Part shown: piece after piece, positions 1 through 12,640 of the stretch
Numbering within the stretch: the stretch's first letter is position 1
Layout: every line of letters begins with the position of its first letter
Source of the DNA: Calonectria ilicicola
Taxonomy: Eukaryota; Ascomycota; Sordariomycetes; Hypocreales; Nectriaceae
DNA length: 64,000 nt
Direction: 5' to 3'
Assembly: GCA_020809705.1 (NCBI GenBank)
Contig: CP085830.1
Span: 434,001 to 498,000, forward strand
Notes under the pieces: generated by a model
Seen by the model: the letters and a program-made list of their open reading frames with translations, nothing else
What the model was told of the DNA's origin: nothing
Database searches by the model: none
Made by a program: the position numbers and the translations under genes

Positions 1-2500
1 TATTTAAAGGGTATTTCTTTTATATTAATAATTTTATATAGGTTAACTTTTATTGTCTATAGTAGCTGAAGTTTATTAATTATTTGAGGATTTATATAAT
101 TTTACTTAGCTTTACTATCCACTATAATATTATATTATTTCTTTTTAATTCTTATTTTTATTTCTAATTATTATTAGGATTGCTTTTTAGTTATAGAGTA
201 TAGAGCTTTTTAAGAAGTTCTTTTAGTAATTCTAGGGGTTGTTGCTTTAGCTGCTTCTGTTGCTTTTTTATAAGGGGCTTTGCTTGTTTTTTGGTTTTGT
301 TTAATGCTAGGCTATTACTTTATCTATTATATAGATATTATATTTAGGGTTTTGATATTTATTTTAGGGTAGCTTGTTATAATTGGGGAACTTAGGCTTA
401 TTTAGTTTTAATATAATGAACTAATAGTGGAGGTTTCTTTTTATTATTTTATATTAATTGAAGTATCTTTTATAAGTATAATAAATAATTATATTTTCTA
501 TTTTAATAAAGAAGTATATTATATATTATTTTTGCTTTATATATTAAAGGTAATTGTGGTTATAGTAGCTTATTTATAAGATATTCTTATATTCTTTATA
601 TACTATATTTAATTTAGAATTATTTTTCTTATATTGGATAGGTTAGAGGTTATAGTTTTTTAATTATTATTTGTTTTATATAAGTAGGAAGATTTTATTT
701 TTATTTTATAAGGGTTCTTTAACTTATTGGGCTATTCTTTTAATATTAATTATTTATTTTTTATTTCTATTTTTATTATAAGTATAGGTATTCTACTATA
801 TTAGTACTTTATTAGTATATATATCTAAGATAGATGTAAGGATTCTTATCTTTTTAGCTTATTCTAATTATTTATGGGGAAAGTAGGATTAGCCTTTTTA
901 TTAGATTGATTATACTTTTTGGATAGTTTTATTGATTTCTTATTATAAAGTAAGTTTTATTTTATATAATTTATAGTTTTTTATATATTGCTTAATTATA
1001 GTAATTAATTTATATTTTTTAATAATAATAAGAATAATTTTTCCTATAATATTCTCTTTTCCTTCTAATACTAGGGTTTATTAAGTTTTTATAATATTAA
1101 GTTATTTTTATTCTTTTAGTATAGGTTTAAACTAATTTCTTATTTTTAAAAAGTGGTATTTAAAGGATTTATATTCTTTCTTTTTATAATTAAAATAAAT
1201 AATCTTATTTTTATTATACCTTTAGGTAGTATTAAGTTCTATTAGTTCTAAATAAGTCCTATATATAGTGCTTTACTGCTTATTCTAGGTTTTTCCTTTA
1301 TTTAGAATATATAGGGTTTTATTATTTTAAATGTATTTTTTATATTAATTAAATTATCTTTTTTTAATTTTAATAATACTTTTAATATATTTTAAGAGTT
1401 TCTCTAGCTGGTTTTTTTATAGATTTTATTTTTAACTTCACTCTTTAAGCCTTTATAATAGAGTTCTATTAGTATATTATTATCCTAAATTATTTATATT
1501 ACAATTTTTTTAAACTTAACCAAATACTAATTATAAGATTTTATTTATTTAAGCTTATATAACTAATTTATAGCTTACTATTCTATATTAATTATACTAA
1601 AGTTATCTTTAATTATAATCTTAAAATTTTCTTAATTTTTAAAGATTTCTTAAATTTCTTTAATTTAATTAATATTATTCTTATTTTCTAAATAGTTCTT
1701 TATAATAGGTTTAAATTATATTTTTATATCTTCTTAAAGAAGGGTTTTAATATATAATACTTAGGCTTTAGGAGTTATAAGTTAGATTAGGAAGAAGTAA
1801 AAGTATCCCTTTATTTAAGTAAGGAAAGGAACTATATTAATAGCTTTTTCTAGAAAGGGTTCTAAGGCTAGAGATTTTAGGATTTTATTAATATTCTTAC
1901 TTTTACTTTCTTTAATTATAATAATTTTAATTTCTTTTATTTTAAGTTAAGCTTATATATTTATAAATTTCTTTTTAATTTATTATAATTCTATAATTAA
2001 TTTAGTATTATTAAAAGGAGTAGTAATAGTAAGATTCTTTCTAGATATTATTATTACTTAATTATTAATATAAATAATTAATTAAATAAAAGCTTTTAAT
2101 ATATAATAATCTAATTAATTCCTAACTTAATAAACTAATTAAAATAAAGGATTTATTATTAATAGAATAATTAGGTATATTATAGTAAATAAAATAATAA
2201 AAGTATTATATTAGGTAATAATTAATTATAATTAAGATAATTAAATTATATTAAAAGCTAATTAATTCTATTTCTTATAGTAGAACCTAATCTATCTATA
2301 TATTATTATATCTAAGGTTCTATTATTATAATGATTAAATGGAGTTAGTTCAATAATGTTTATTATGATTCTTAGTGATGTTGAATGGGGGTTGTTTGAC
2401 TTTACTCTTATTGGCTGGTTATGTGGGTCTAGGGTAGTTTTGTTATGATTGGTTGGGGTTCTGCCTGTGGTTACCGCCTTTAGGTGTTTGGGTCATAACA
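1..2500 (-). mobile_element. Ty3/gypsy LTR retrotransposon copy A (partial, RIP-degraded)
   Basis: This is the 5' portion of a minus-strand gypsy element cut by the left window edge. It aligns by eye with 6,000-8,100 (copy B) and 16,000-18,100 (copy C), differing mainly by C/T and G/A changes, so all three are one family. Its 5' LTR is 2,102-2,500: read on the minus strand it starts TGTTATGACCC. The lower coordinates correspond to the gag and early pol part. Every frame is full of stops and the composition is extremely AT-rich with abundant TA dinucleotides, as expected after RIP. Reverse transcriptase is not in this piece but is recognisable in copies B and C. Confidence 0.85.
2102..2500 (-). 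repeat. 5' LTR of copy A
   Basis: A 399-bp segment matching the two LTRs of copy C (11,606-12,004 and 18,104-18,503) over its whole length, apart from transition differences. The final ~170 bp are relatively GC-rich and less mutated. The following bases (2,501 onward) do not belong to the element, so this is the outer end. Confidence 0.8.
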
Positions 2501-2672
2501 ATTAGCTTAAAATAAGAGATATGGAAATAGTATATTAAGGTCTTTCTTCTTTAAATAAATTAGAGGATATAAATTGGATAAAGTTGGAGGTTATTATTTA
2601 GGTATAATCTTTAAGGGCTATAGATATTATTAATTAAAATACTATTAACCTTAATAATTTACTTAGCACTAT
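2501..2672. other. Unassigned AT-rich spacer between copies A and B
   Basis: About 170 bp that match neither flank of element C. The plus strand has weak, stop-riddled resemblance to retrotransposon gag, but I cannot support an assignment. Homology to the gypsy family resumes at about 2,673. Confidence 0.35.
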
Positions 2673-5600
2673 ATCTTCAGGAATACTTCTAATATCTTTA
2701 AATAATATATAAAATATTTCATTAATTCCCAAGTTATTTCTTTATAATCTTTCTATTTAATTTTAAATTTTTTATCTTTCTCTCTTCTTTATAATATCTT
2801 CTTAACTTCCTATTAATCTTCTAGATTTTCTATTTATAATTTATATTTAGGTCCTATATTTACCTAGATACTCTTATCTAATTCTAATAGTAAGATATAA
2901 AAGATAAAGTAGACCTTAATATTATCTAGAAGGTCGAGCTTATAGTTATTTTTTAATATTTTTCTTTTAATTAGGTATAATTTAATTTATATAAAGTTGA
3001 TTTTTTTATTTTGTCTTTTTATTATAAGATTTTTTATTACTAGGTAGATTATATTTTCTTTTAAGAAGGATAATCCTTTTAACCTTTTAAGATTATAATA
3101 TCTTTTTATAATATTATAAACAAATTCAAATTTAATCTTTATTTCTTTATATAGTTTTCTTAAATTATCTAACTTAATTATTACTTTTACTTAAATTATA
3201 CCTTTTAAGGAAGCTTAATAAGTATCTAATATAAAGCTAAAATTAGCTTTTATTAATATTATTTTAATATTATAATTATAGGATATATTATATACTAATT
3301 ATATAATAAGTAATTTTTCTATTTAATTAATTTACTTATAATTAATATAATATTATAAATATTACTTAATTTCCTAATTTTAATATTTAATTTATCTATT
3401 TATTTAAAAGTAGAAGGCTATATTTAGTTTATAGTTTAACCTTATTAAGAATATTAGGCTTTACTAAAATTTAAATATAAATAATTATTCTTTATTTAAA
3501 ATAATTTTAATTAATAATCTATATATAATAATTATATTTTAAAAGAAAAGGTAGGTAAATTATTTCTCTTTTATTACTTTATTATAAGAAAGATAATATA
3601 TTACTTTTATAAAATAATTAATAATAATAAAAATACTATTATAATATACTCCTATAGTAGGATCTACTAATAAAAAAAGGTCAATAATAAAGTCTATTAT
3701 AATTAAGTCCTATGGTCGTTGTGTAATAGAGGATGGTTGTAATAGTCTATATGGTTTATATCTTGGTTTTTTAGAGTGTTAATATAGGCTATATTTTTTA
3801 TATATTTATTTAATTTTTTCTTTATTTTATTAAAGGAAAATATTTATTTAATTTATTTAAGGGTTTTATTAATATCTTTATGGCTATATAAGGGATATTT
3901 ATAAATATCTTTTATTAATTCTATTTAATATTCTTTTAATACTTATAAATAATTTGTTTTTTCTTTTTTAAAAGTACTAGATTATATTCTTTAATTTTTC
4001 TTAGTAGTAAATTATCTTATTCTACTTATTATATTAGTATTTCCATAATAATAGTTTTGGTTATATATAGCAATCCTCCTACTCTTATAATAGCAATTAT
4101 TTTCTTTATTTTTATTATTATTTTATTAATTAGGGCTTATTCTAGTTCTCTATTAGTATTATAGATTAATAGTTTTTTCTATATTTTTAGTTTTTTTATA
4201 TTATAATTAGGTTAATAGCTAATTGTATTAGTATAGTTATTTTTAGTCTTTTTAATATAAACAATTTGATAGTTAAATTTAGATAAGTATTCTATATATT
4301 ATAATTATCTTTTATTAAGTTTTTAAGTGATTGTGAAGTAGGTAATATTTTTATAATTAATATATACTATAATCTTATAATTACTTTTTAAAAAGTATTA
4401 TTAAAATTCTTTAAAAATATTAATAATAGTAAGGAATTCTTTATTATAGATAGGATAATTTAGCTTAGAGCTATATAGCTTATATAAGTAGAATATTATA
4501 AGATATAAGTTTTCTTATTTATCTTATTATCCGATCTAGGCCCCTAGAGTAAAATCTAATATATTAATTTCTAACTTTATAGACTTATTAAGGTTAAATA
4601 TTATAAGAATAGATTCTTTTAAAATAATATTTTTTATAATTTTAAATAATTATTATATTTTATTTCCTTATTAAAAGATAATTTTTTTTTAATTAGTTCT
4701 ATTATACTTAAGGCAATTTTACTAAATCCTTTAATAAATCTTTAATAATAATTAATAAATCCAAGGAAGATTTATATTTCCTTTATATTAATAGATTTTT
4801 CTAATCTTTTACTATAATAACTTTCTTTAGGTTTATATGAATTTTATTAAGGCTAATAATATATTCTAGAAATTCTACTTCTTAAGTATAGAACTTACTT
4901 TTTTCTAGTTTAATTAAAAGTTTGGTATCTTAGAGGGCTTTTAAAACCTTATAAATGTATTCTTTATATTCTTCTTTATTTTTGAAGAAAATGAGAATAT
5001 TATCTAGGTAATAGATAATAAAAATATCTAAATGTTCTTATAATATATTGGTTATTATTTATTAGAATAATGTTGGTGTATTTGTAAGTCTAAAAGGTAT
5101 AACTAGGTATTTAAATAATCTAAACTTTATTTAAAAAGTAGTTTTCTATTTATATTCTTTTTTAATATAAATAAGATTATATATTTTTTAAAATTTAGTA
5201 TAATAAAGATATTAGCTTTATAAAGGTAATTCTTTATTTTATTAATTAATAGTAATAAAGTATGATTTTTAATAGTAATATTATTAAGCTATTGGTAGTC
5301 TATAATAAGGTATAGCTTCTTATTTTTCTTAAATATAAATATAATAAAGTAATTAGCTTTGGAGTTTAAAATATAAATATATCCCTTTTTAAATATATCT
5401 TAAATATATTTCTTTAAGATATTAAGTTTAATTTAATTAAGATTATAAATAGAATAAAATTAGGTATTAGATCTATCCTTAAAAATAATTTTATAATCCT
5501 ACTAGCTAAACTTAAGTAATCTAATATCTAATTCTTTTATAAAAAGCTTTTTGTAGATTTAGTACTATAAGGGTATATTATATAGTCTATCTATTTCTAT

Positions 5601-8498
5601 TTTAATCTTTATTTCTTTAAAACTTTTATTAATTTATTAAAATTATATTTTAAAATAAATAATTATTTATTATCTTTACCTTTTTTAATTATTCTTATAT
5701 TTATATTTTATTTTTTAAATAATAAAGATTCTTCTTTATTTATATCTTTTACTTAATTAAGATTAAGAGTTTAAAATCTTTTATTATATTTTATAAAAAT
5801 ATTATTAATTGCATTATATTCCTTAGATATTTACACCTAGCTAGTATATTAATAGATATTAAGGTTATATTAATATAATTATAGGTATTTTAAAATTAGA
5901 TTATATTATCTAATATTAATAATATTAAAGGTTATTCTTTAGTTTTTTCTTTAATAAAAACTTTTAAATAATTAATCTTCTTATTTATAATACTATTATT
6001 ATATTTAAAAGGTATTTCTTTTATATTAATAATTTTATATAAATTAACTTTTATTATCTATAGTAACTAAAGTTTATTAATTATTTAAGAATTTATATAA
6101 TTTTATTTAACTTTATTATCTACTATAATATTATATTACTTCCTTTTAATTCTTACTTTTATTTCTAATTATTATTAAGGTTACTCTTTAATTATAAAGT
6201 ATAGAGCTTTTTTAGGAAGTTCTTTTAATAACTTTAGAGGTTATTACTCTAGCTACTCCTACTACTCTTCTACAGGAGGCTTTGCTTATTTTTTAGTTTT
6301 ATTTAGTACTAGATTATTGCTTTATTTATTATATAGATATTATATTTAAAATCTTAATATTTATTCTAGGGTAACTTACTATAATTAAGGAACTTAAGCT
6401 TATTTAGTTCTAATATAGTGAACTAGTAGTAGGGGTTTCTTTTTATTACTTTATATTAATTAAAGTATCTTTTATAAATATAGTAAATAATTATATCTTC
6501 TACTTTAATAAAGAAGTATATTATATATTATTTTTACTTTATATATTGAAAGTAGTTATAATTATAATAGTTTATTTATAAGATATTCTTATATTTTTTA
6601 TATATTATATTTAATCTAAGATTATTTTTTTTATATTGGATAGATTAGGGATTATAGTTTTCTAATTGTTATTTATTTTATATAAATAGGAAGATTTTAT
6701 TTTTATTTTATAAAGGTTTTTTAATTTATTAAACTATTCTTTTAATATTAATTATTTATTTCTTATTTCTATTTTTATTATAAATATAAATATTCTATTA
6801 TATTAGTACTTTATTAGTATATATATCTAGAATAGATGTAAGGATTTCTATCTTCTTAGCTTATTCTAATTATTTGTAGGGAAGGTAGAATTAGCCTTCT
6901 TATTAGATTGATTATATTTTTTGAATAGTTTTATTAATTTCTTATTATAAAATAAGTTTTACCTTATATAACTTATAGTTTTCTATATATTACTTAACTA
7001 TAATAGTTAATTTATATTTCTTAATAATAGCAAAAATAACTTTTCTTATAATATTCTTTTTCCTTCTAATACTAAGATTTATTAAGTTTTTATAATATTA
7101 AATTATTTCTATCCTTCTAGTATAGATTTAAATTAATTTTTTATTTTTAAGGAGTAATATTTAAAGAATTTATATTCTTTCTTTCTATAATTAAAATAAA
7201 TAATCTTACTTTTATTATAATCTTAGGTAGTACTAAGTTCTATTAGTCCTAAATAAGTCCTATATATAGTATTTTATTACTTATTCTAGGTTTTTTCTTT
7301 ATTTAGAATATATAAGGTTTTATTATCTTAGATATATTTTTTATATTAATTAAATTATTTTTTATTAATCTTAATAATATTTTTAATATACTTTAAGAAT
7401 TTCTTTAGCCAATCTTCTTTATAGATTTTATTCTTAACTTTACTCTTTAAGCCTTTATAATAAAGTTCTATTAGTATATTATTATTTTAGGCTATTTATA
7501 CTATAATTCTTTTAAACTTAGCTAAATACTAATTATAGGATTTTATTTATTTAAGATTATATAACTAATTTATAGCTTATTATTCTATATTAACTATATT
7601 AAAGTTATTTTTAATAATAATCTTAAAATTTTCCTAATCTCTAAAGATTTCTTAAGTTTCTTTAATTTAATTAGTATTATCCTTATTTTCCAAATAATCC
7701 CTTATAATAGATTTAAACCATACTCCTATATCTCCTTAAAGAAGGGTTTTAATATATAATACTTAGGCTTTAGGAGTTATAAGTTAGATTAAAAAGAAGT
7801 AAAAGTATTCTTTTATTTAGGTAAAGAAGGGAACTATATTAATAGCTTTTCCTAGGAAGGGTTCTAAAGCTAGAGATTTTAAGATTTTACTAATATTCTT
7901 ACTTTTACTTTCTTTAATTATAATAATTTTAATTTTTTTTATTTTAAGCTAGGCTTATATATTTATAAGTTTTTTCTTAATTTATTATAATTTTATAATT
8001 AATTTAATATTATTAGAAAGAGTAATAGTAATAAGGTTCTTTTTAAATATTATTATTATTTAATTATTAATATAGGTAATTAATTAAATAAGAGCTTTTA
8101 ATATATAATAATTTAATTAATTCTTAATTTAATAAACTAATTAAAATAAAGGATTTATTATTAGTAAGATAATTAGGTGTATTATAGTAAATAAAGTAAT
8201 AAAAGTATTATATTAGGTAATAGTTAATTGTAATTAAAGTAATTAAATTATATTAAAAGCTGGTTAATATTAATTATAAAGGTAGATTTTAATCTATCTA
8301 TATACTATTATCTAGTAGACACTCACTATATTAGTTCTATCTAATATATTAGTAATTAAGGTGATAATTATAAGGTAATTATTAATACTGTAAGTAATTA
8401 CTTATAAGTGCTTCCTTATTGGTTGGTATGGGGCTATAGGGTAGATGAGCATGGTTTCTGCCTTGTTTGACCGCCCAGACGTGTCATGGGTCATAACA
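2673..8498 (-). mobile_element. Ty3/gypsy LTR retrotransposon copy B (3'-truncated, RIP-degraded)
   Basis: Minus-strand gypsy element. Reverse transcriptase is visible on the minus strand around 5,350-5,000: the block before the finger motif reads KKNKKL near 5,320, and the catalytic box survives as YLDN near 5,010 (canonical YLDD with one RIP-type D-to-N change). RNase H and integrase remnants lie at lower coordinates. From the RT box to the 5' end is about 3,490 bp, the same as in copy C, so the 5' half is complete. The 3' side stops about 1.08 kb short of copy C: the 3' LTR and the antisense ORF region are missing. No frame is open; it is dead. Confidence 0.85.
8104..8498 (-). repeat. 5' LTR of copy B with divergent U3
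   Basis: The LTR segment 8,104 to about 8,270 matches copies A and C. From about 8,270 to 8,485 the sequence is unrelated to theirs, and only the terminal TGTTATGACCC end (minus strand) is shared again. This divergent part is the U3/promoter side, so copy B represents a distinct LTR subfamily or a recombinant. Confidence 0.65.
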
Positions 8499-9584
8499 AT
8501 TATAATACTTTTATTTTTATAAGTAAAGATCTAGCCAATTGGCTAGCTCTTCTATATATTAAGAAAAAGCTATAATAACTTAATAGCTTTACTAAATCTA
8601 AGGAAAGGACTTATACCTTTAAGATTGTGATATTAATCTTTAAGATAGAAGATTATAAATAAAGGCTATATACCTATATTATAAAAGGCTTAGAAGAGGA
8701 TTTATTCTTAGGTAAGCTTTAATTAAAGGTAAATAAGATTATTTATAATATAATAAAGGAGTATATTATCTATAGGGTAGCTGGAATTAAGCTATAGTTT
8801 ATTAGTGAAGAAGAAACCCTAAGGGTTTATTAGATATAGGCAGCTTATTATATTATAGCTATGATCTTTGTAGCTAAATATTGCTACTTATATAGAATAT
8901 ATAGTTTAATAGTATTATTAATATAATCTATTAGTTTAAAAGATATTAAAGAAGCCTTTTAATAGAAGATTAAGGAAGATCTAAAGAAATAGGTTTTAAT
9001 TATATTATTTAATAAATTTAAAGAATTAATTTTAATAATAAAAATAATTAAATTATTATTATATTAATTAAATATTAATTATAAGATTAATTTATAATAA
9101 GATAAATTTAAGGATAAATTATTACTCTTTTAAAGATCTTTATATAATATATTTAAAAAAGAATTATTAATTTTTAGAAAAACTTTTAAAGATCTATTAA
9201 ATAAAAGATTTATTTAAGCTAATAGCTTAGCTACTAATGCTTTAGTATTATTTATTAAAAAGCCTAGAGGAGGATTATACTTTTATTATAATTACTATAC
9301 ACTTAATACTATTATATAATAGGACCGATATTCTTTTCCTTTAATTATAAAGATATTACAAAATCTATCTAAGGCTAAGTAATTTATTAAGCTAGATATG
9401 GTTGCTACCTTTTATAAGGTCTAAATAGTTAAAGGGTAGAAGGCTAAGATTGCCTTCTAGACCTAGTTTAGACTATATAAGTGGCTGGTATGCCTATTCG
9501 GCCTAAGTGATATACCTACTATATTCTAAAGATATATAAATAAAGTATTATAAGACTTTCTAAATAATTTTACTATAATCTATT
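8499..9584 (+). mobile_element. Second Ty3/gypsy family, plus strand: N-terminal part of reverse transcriptase
   Basis: Plus-strand translation around 9,180-9,584 shows typical gypsy RT blocks with RIP stops: a KKPRGGL segment, then an RYSFPLI-like block, FIKLDM, and TIIYL immediately before 9,584. The reading is broken here by a solo LTR and resumes after 9,999. Upstream (8,499-9,000) is probably earlier pol or gag, but I cannot identify domains. This family is in the opposite orientation to copies A-C and differs from them in sequence. Confidence 0.8.
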
Positions 9585-9998
9585 TGTTAGAGGTTATAAT
9601 ACAGTGGAAGGTAAAAAGGGATAAGCTTATAATTAAGCTTTATAAATAAGTATATATTTTATTATTATTTTATTTTAGAGGGGCTATATGTTATATATAT
9701 AGATGAATATTTCCTTTATTAATTAGCAATTTCAATATTTTAATTTTTAAGCAATTATATTATAAATCAATGATTTATAAGCCTTTTATATTATAAATCA
9801 ATGGATTTATAATCATTTATTATAAATCAAAATATTTAATTTTTCTATACAGTATATATAGTATTATTAATACTATATTAGCTTATAATAATAAGAAAAA
9901 ATTCAGCTATTTAATAGTTTAACTTTTGTCTTTAAAAGTTTAATATTTAGAGAGTTATTTTAGCTTATTATATTTATTCTATAAGTTTTTATTTAACA
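9585..9998 (+). repeat. Solo LTR inserted in the RT catalytic box, TSD CTATT
   Basis: A 414-bp unit starting TGTTAGAGG and ending TTTAACA (TG...CA ends). It is flanked by a perfect 5-bp direct repeat CTATT at 9,580-9,584 and 9,999-10,003. Removing the unit plus one repeat restores the gypsy RT reading across YLNNILIYSSG, so the insertion site is exact. It holds two near-palindromic units around ATCAATGATTTATAA at about 9,755-9,810. Inverted and partial relatives lie at 11,305-11,605 plus 18,509-18,628, and at 18,629-18,898. Confidence 0.85.
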
Positions 9999-11216
9999 CT
10001 ATTTAAATAATATATTAATTTATTCTAGTGGCTTAAAGAAGGATTATTTAATAAAGGTATAGAAAGTACTTTATACCTTAGCTATTACTAGATTATATCT
10101 AGATTTAAAGAAGTATAATTTTATAATTTAAAAGGTAAAATACTTAAGATTTATTATATAGGCTAGGAAAGAAGTATTTTATAATTTAAAGAAATAATAA
10201 GTAATTTATAAATAAAAAGTACTTTAAATAGTAAAAGGTATATAAAGTTTTTTAAGCTTTATAAATTATTATTAGATCTTTATATTAAACTTTATAAAAA
10301 TATTAATTTTTTTAATAATATTAATTTAAAAAGGGATTATCTTTAAATAAGAATCTAGTAAGGAAGTAGCTTTCTAGGAATTTAAGTATAGGTTTTATAA
10401 AGCTTTTATATTATAATAGTAAGATTTAGATAGATTAATATTTCTTAAAGCTAATTATTTAAATAATATATTAAAAGAAGTTCTAGCTTAAGAAAATAAG
10501 TAGGGCCACTATTAGCTAATTACCTTTCACTTATAATAATTAAGCCTAATAAAATATAATTACTTAATTTATAATAAAAAAATACTAGTAATTATATATT
10601 ACTTAAATACTTAAAAAGTAAAATTATATAATTATAATTTATTTATTATTATTATAGATTATAAGAACCTAATATATTTTATAAAATATTAATATCTTAT
10701 AAAATAATAAAACTATTAGATAAGATAGTTATTAGAATATAATTTCTAGTTTAAGTATTAATCTAATAGTAAGATAGTAGTGCTAAATATATTAAGCTAT
10801 AAAGAGCAAGATATACCTAAGAGAGTTAAAGATCTTAAAGAGTAGGGCCATTATTTATAATTAATCTTTTAATTAATTATTCTATAGAATAAAGTAATTA
10901 TATTAAAGTAAATTATTCTTTAAATAATTTAAGTAAAAATATTATAAATAGTAGTTTTCTTTAATTATCTAGAGTTATAAGATTTATAAAATTAAGTTAT
11001 TATTATGAATAAGATTTATATAAGTATATATACTATAATATAATAATAAAAATAAAGTTTATTATTTAAATTAAATTTAAAGATTTAGATTTTAAAATAT
11101 ATTTTAAATATTAAAGATTAATTAATCTTTTAAAATTAATTGTAGATATTTAGTAATAAGATTAATATAAAGATATTATATATTTATATTATATAAATAA
11201 AATATAATATTATTAT
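9999..11216 (+). mobile_element. Second Ty3/gypsy family, plus strand: RT C-terminus, RNase H, start of integrase
   Basis: Continuation of the plus-strand gypsy pol. Visible blocks in order: the mutated catalytic box (YLNN), LDLKKYNF, a VKYL.FII block, SFL.F.NYY, then RNase H with the DYKNLIYF block and an AD/LS-like end near 10,780. Stops at former W and Q codons are typical of RIP. Similarity fades toward about 11,200, where other LTR material begins, and I did not find a continuation to the right. Confidence 0.8.
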
Positions 11217-11304
11217 TGTAAGGATATTATTATCCTACCTTCCTAAATAGGAAAGCTAAGCCGGATTTCCCTGGGCTCCTCTGAGCACAACCGGACTAAC
11301 CTTC
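11217..11304. repeat. GC-richer LTR-like fragment with small hairpin
   Basis: An 88-bp island, clearly less AT-rich than its surroundings, starting TGTAAGGATA. It has a perfect 6-bp hairpin (11,221-11,226 with 11,231-11,236, 4-base loop). It may be the true outer end of the LTR that continues at 11,305, giving TG...CA ends at 11,217 and 18,628, but I see no matching target duplication. Confidence 0.4.
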
Positions 11305-11605
11305 CTAATATAATAAGCTAAAATAACTCTCTAAATATTAAACTTTTAAAGATAAAAGTTGAACTATTAAATAGCTGAATTTTTTCTTATTATTATAAGC
11401 TAATATAGTATTAATAATACTATATATACTGTATAGAAAAATCAAATATTTTGATTTATAATAAATGATTATAAATCATTGATTTATAATATAAAAGGCT
11501 TATAAATCATTGATTTATAATATAAAAACTTATAAATCATTGATTTATAATATAATTGCTTAGAAATTAAAATATTGAAATTGCTGATTAATAAAGGAAA
11601 TATTC
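11305..11605 (-). repeat. Inverted LTR, left part (split by element C)
   Basis: Reverse complement of the solo LTR interior (9,712-9,975), including three palindromic AAATCATTGATTT units at about 11,480-11,555. The right part of the same LTR is at 18,509-18,628. Element C sits between them with a TATTC duplication, so this LTR was the insertion target. Confidence 0.8.
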
Positions 11606-12004
11606 TATAACAGTCTGGTCAATTCCCAACTTAATAAACTAATCAGAATGAAAGGTTTATTATTAGTAGGATGGTTAGGTATATTATAGTAAAATAGAGC
11701 AATGAAAATATTATATTAAGTAATAGTTAATTATAATTAAGGTAATTAAGTTATATTAAAAGCTAATTAGTTCTATTTCTTATAGTAGGATCTAATTTAT
11801 CTATATACTACTATATCTAAGGTTCTATTATTATAATAATTAAATAGAGTTAGTTTAATAATATTTACTATAATCTTTAATAATATTAAATAAAGGCCAT
11901 TTAACTTTACTTTTATTAGTTAGTTATATGGGTCTAGGGTAGTCTTATTATAATTGGTTGGGGTTCTATCTATGATTACTGCTTTTAGGTATTTGAGTTA
12001 TAAT
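11606..12004 (-). repeat. 3' LTR of copy C
   Basis: 399 bp, matching 18,104-18,503 with mostly transition differences. On the plus strand it begins TATAACAGTCTGG, where the other LTR has TATAATAATCTAA: four RIP-type changes in 13 bases. Confidence 0.85.
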
Positions 12005-12119
12005 ATAATACTCCCCTCTTATTGGTCTTATCCTAAGGCTAGGTAAATAGGCTAGTTTTCCTATTTATAACTATTATATATTTCTTTCTCTTTTATTTAT
12101 TTATAGTTCAAGTACTAAC

Positions 12120-12640
12120 AAAATATTAAATTATATTATCAAAATTATTCCTTATTCTAAGGTAATTAAAGCTTATTAAAAGAATATTATTAAATTAATT
12201 AATAAATTTGGTTTTAAGATGCCTTATTGTTTGGCTTATTTTTGTGCTAGGTAGTTATCTTATATTATAGCTAAGGGAAAAAGCTATTATAAATTTTATA
12301 TAAGGAATAAGTATTCTAGCTATAATTTTAGAAGTATTTCTACTTAAGTTTATAAATATATTCCTTCTTTTACTTTTATATATTTATTTTCTTTTTAATT
12401 AAGTAGGTTTCTTATAAAAAGGATTAGATTAATAAGGAGAAAGAGAAAACTAAAGTAGATTTAATAAATGCTCTAGCTTGGTTATAGTACTTACATACTT
12501 AGAAGTGTTATTTATATAAGAAGGCGAAAGAGATAATTTCTTAGGATTATAAGAATTTAGATAAATTAGAAGAAAAGGAGTATACTAAGGTATTAGTGTT
12601 ATTAGAGGTATAATTATTTAAGGATTATAAGATTATTAAT
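12120..12640 (+). pseudogene. Antisense Cys-rich/coiled-coil ORF remnant inside copy C
   Basis: On the strand opposite to pol, between integrase and the 3' LTR, plus-strand translation shows FGFKMPYCLAYFCAR near 12,215. It is followed by a lysine/arginine-rich, coiled-coil-like stretch ending KKAKEIIS and LEEKEYTKVLVLLEV near 12,600, interrupted by RIP stops. I recall antisense ORFs of this general shape (short Cys cluster then coiled coil) in fungal gypsy elements, but I cannot verify this. Copies A (not reached) and B (deleted) do not show it. Confidence 0.45.

Noticed and set aside
9750..11560. Regularly spaced palindromic repeats resembling a CRISPR array
   Set aside because: Only two to three units per locus, spacers repeated rather than unique, and located inside LTRs of a eukaryotic transposon block.
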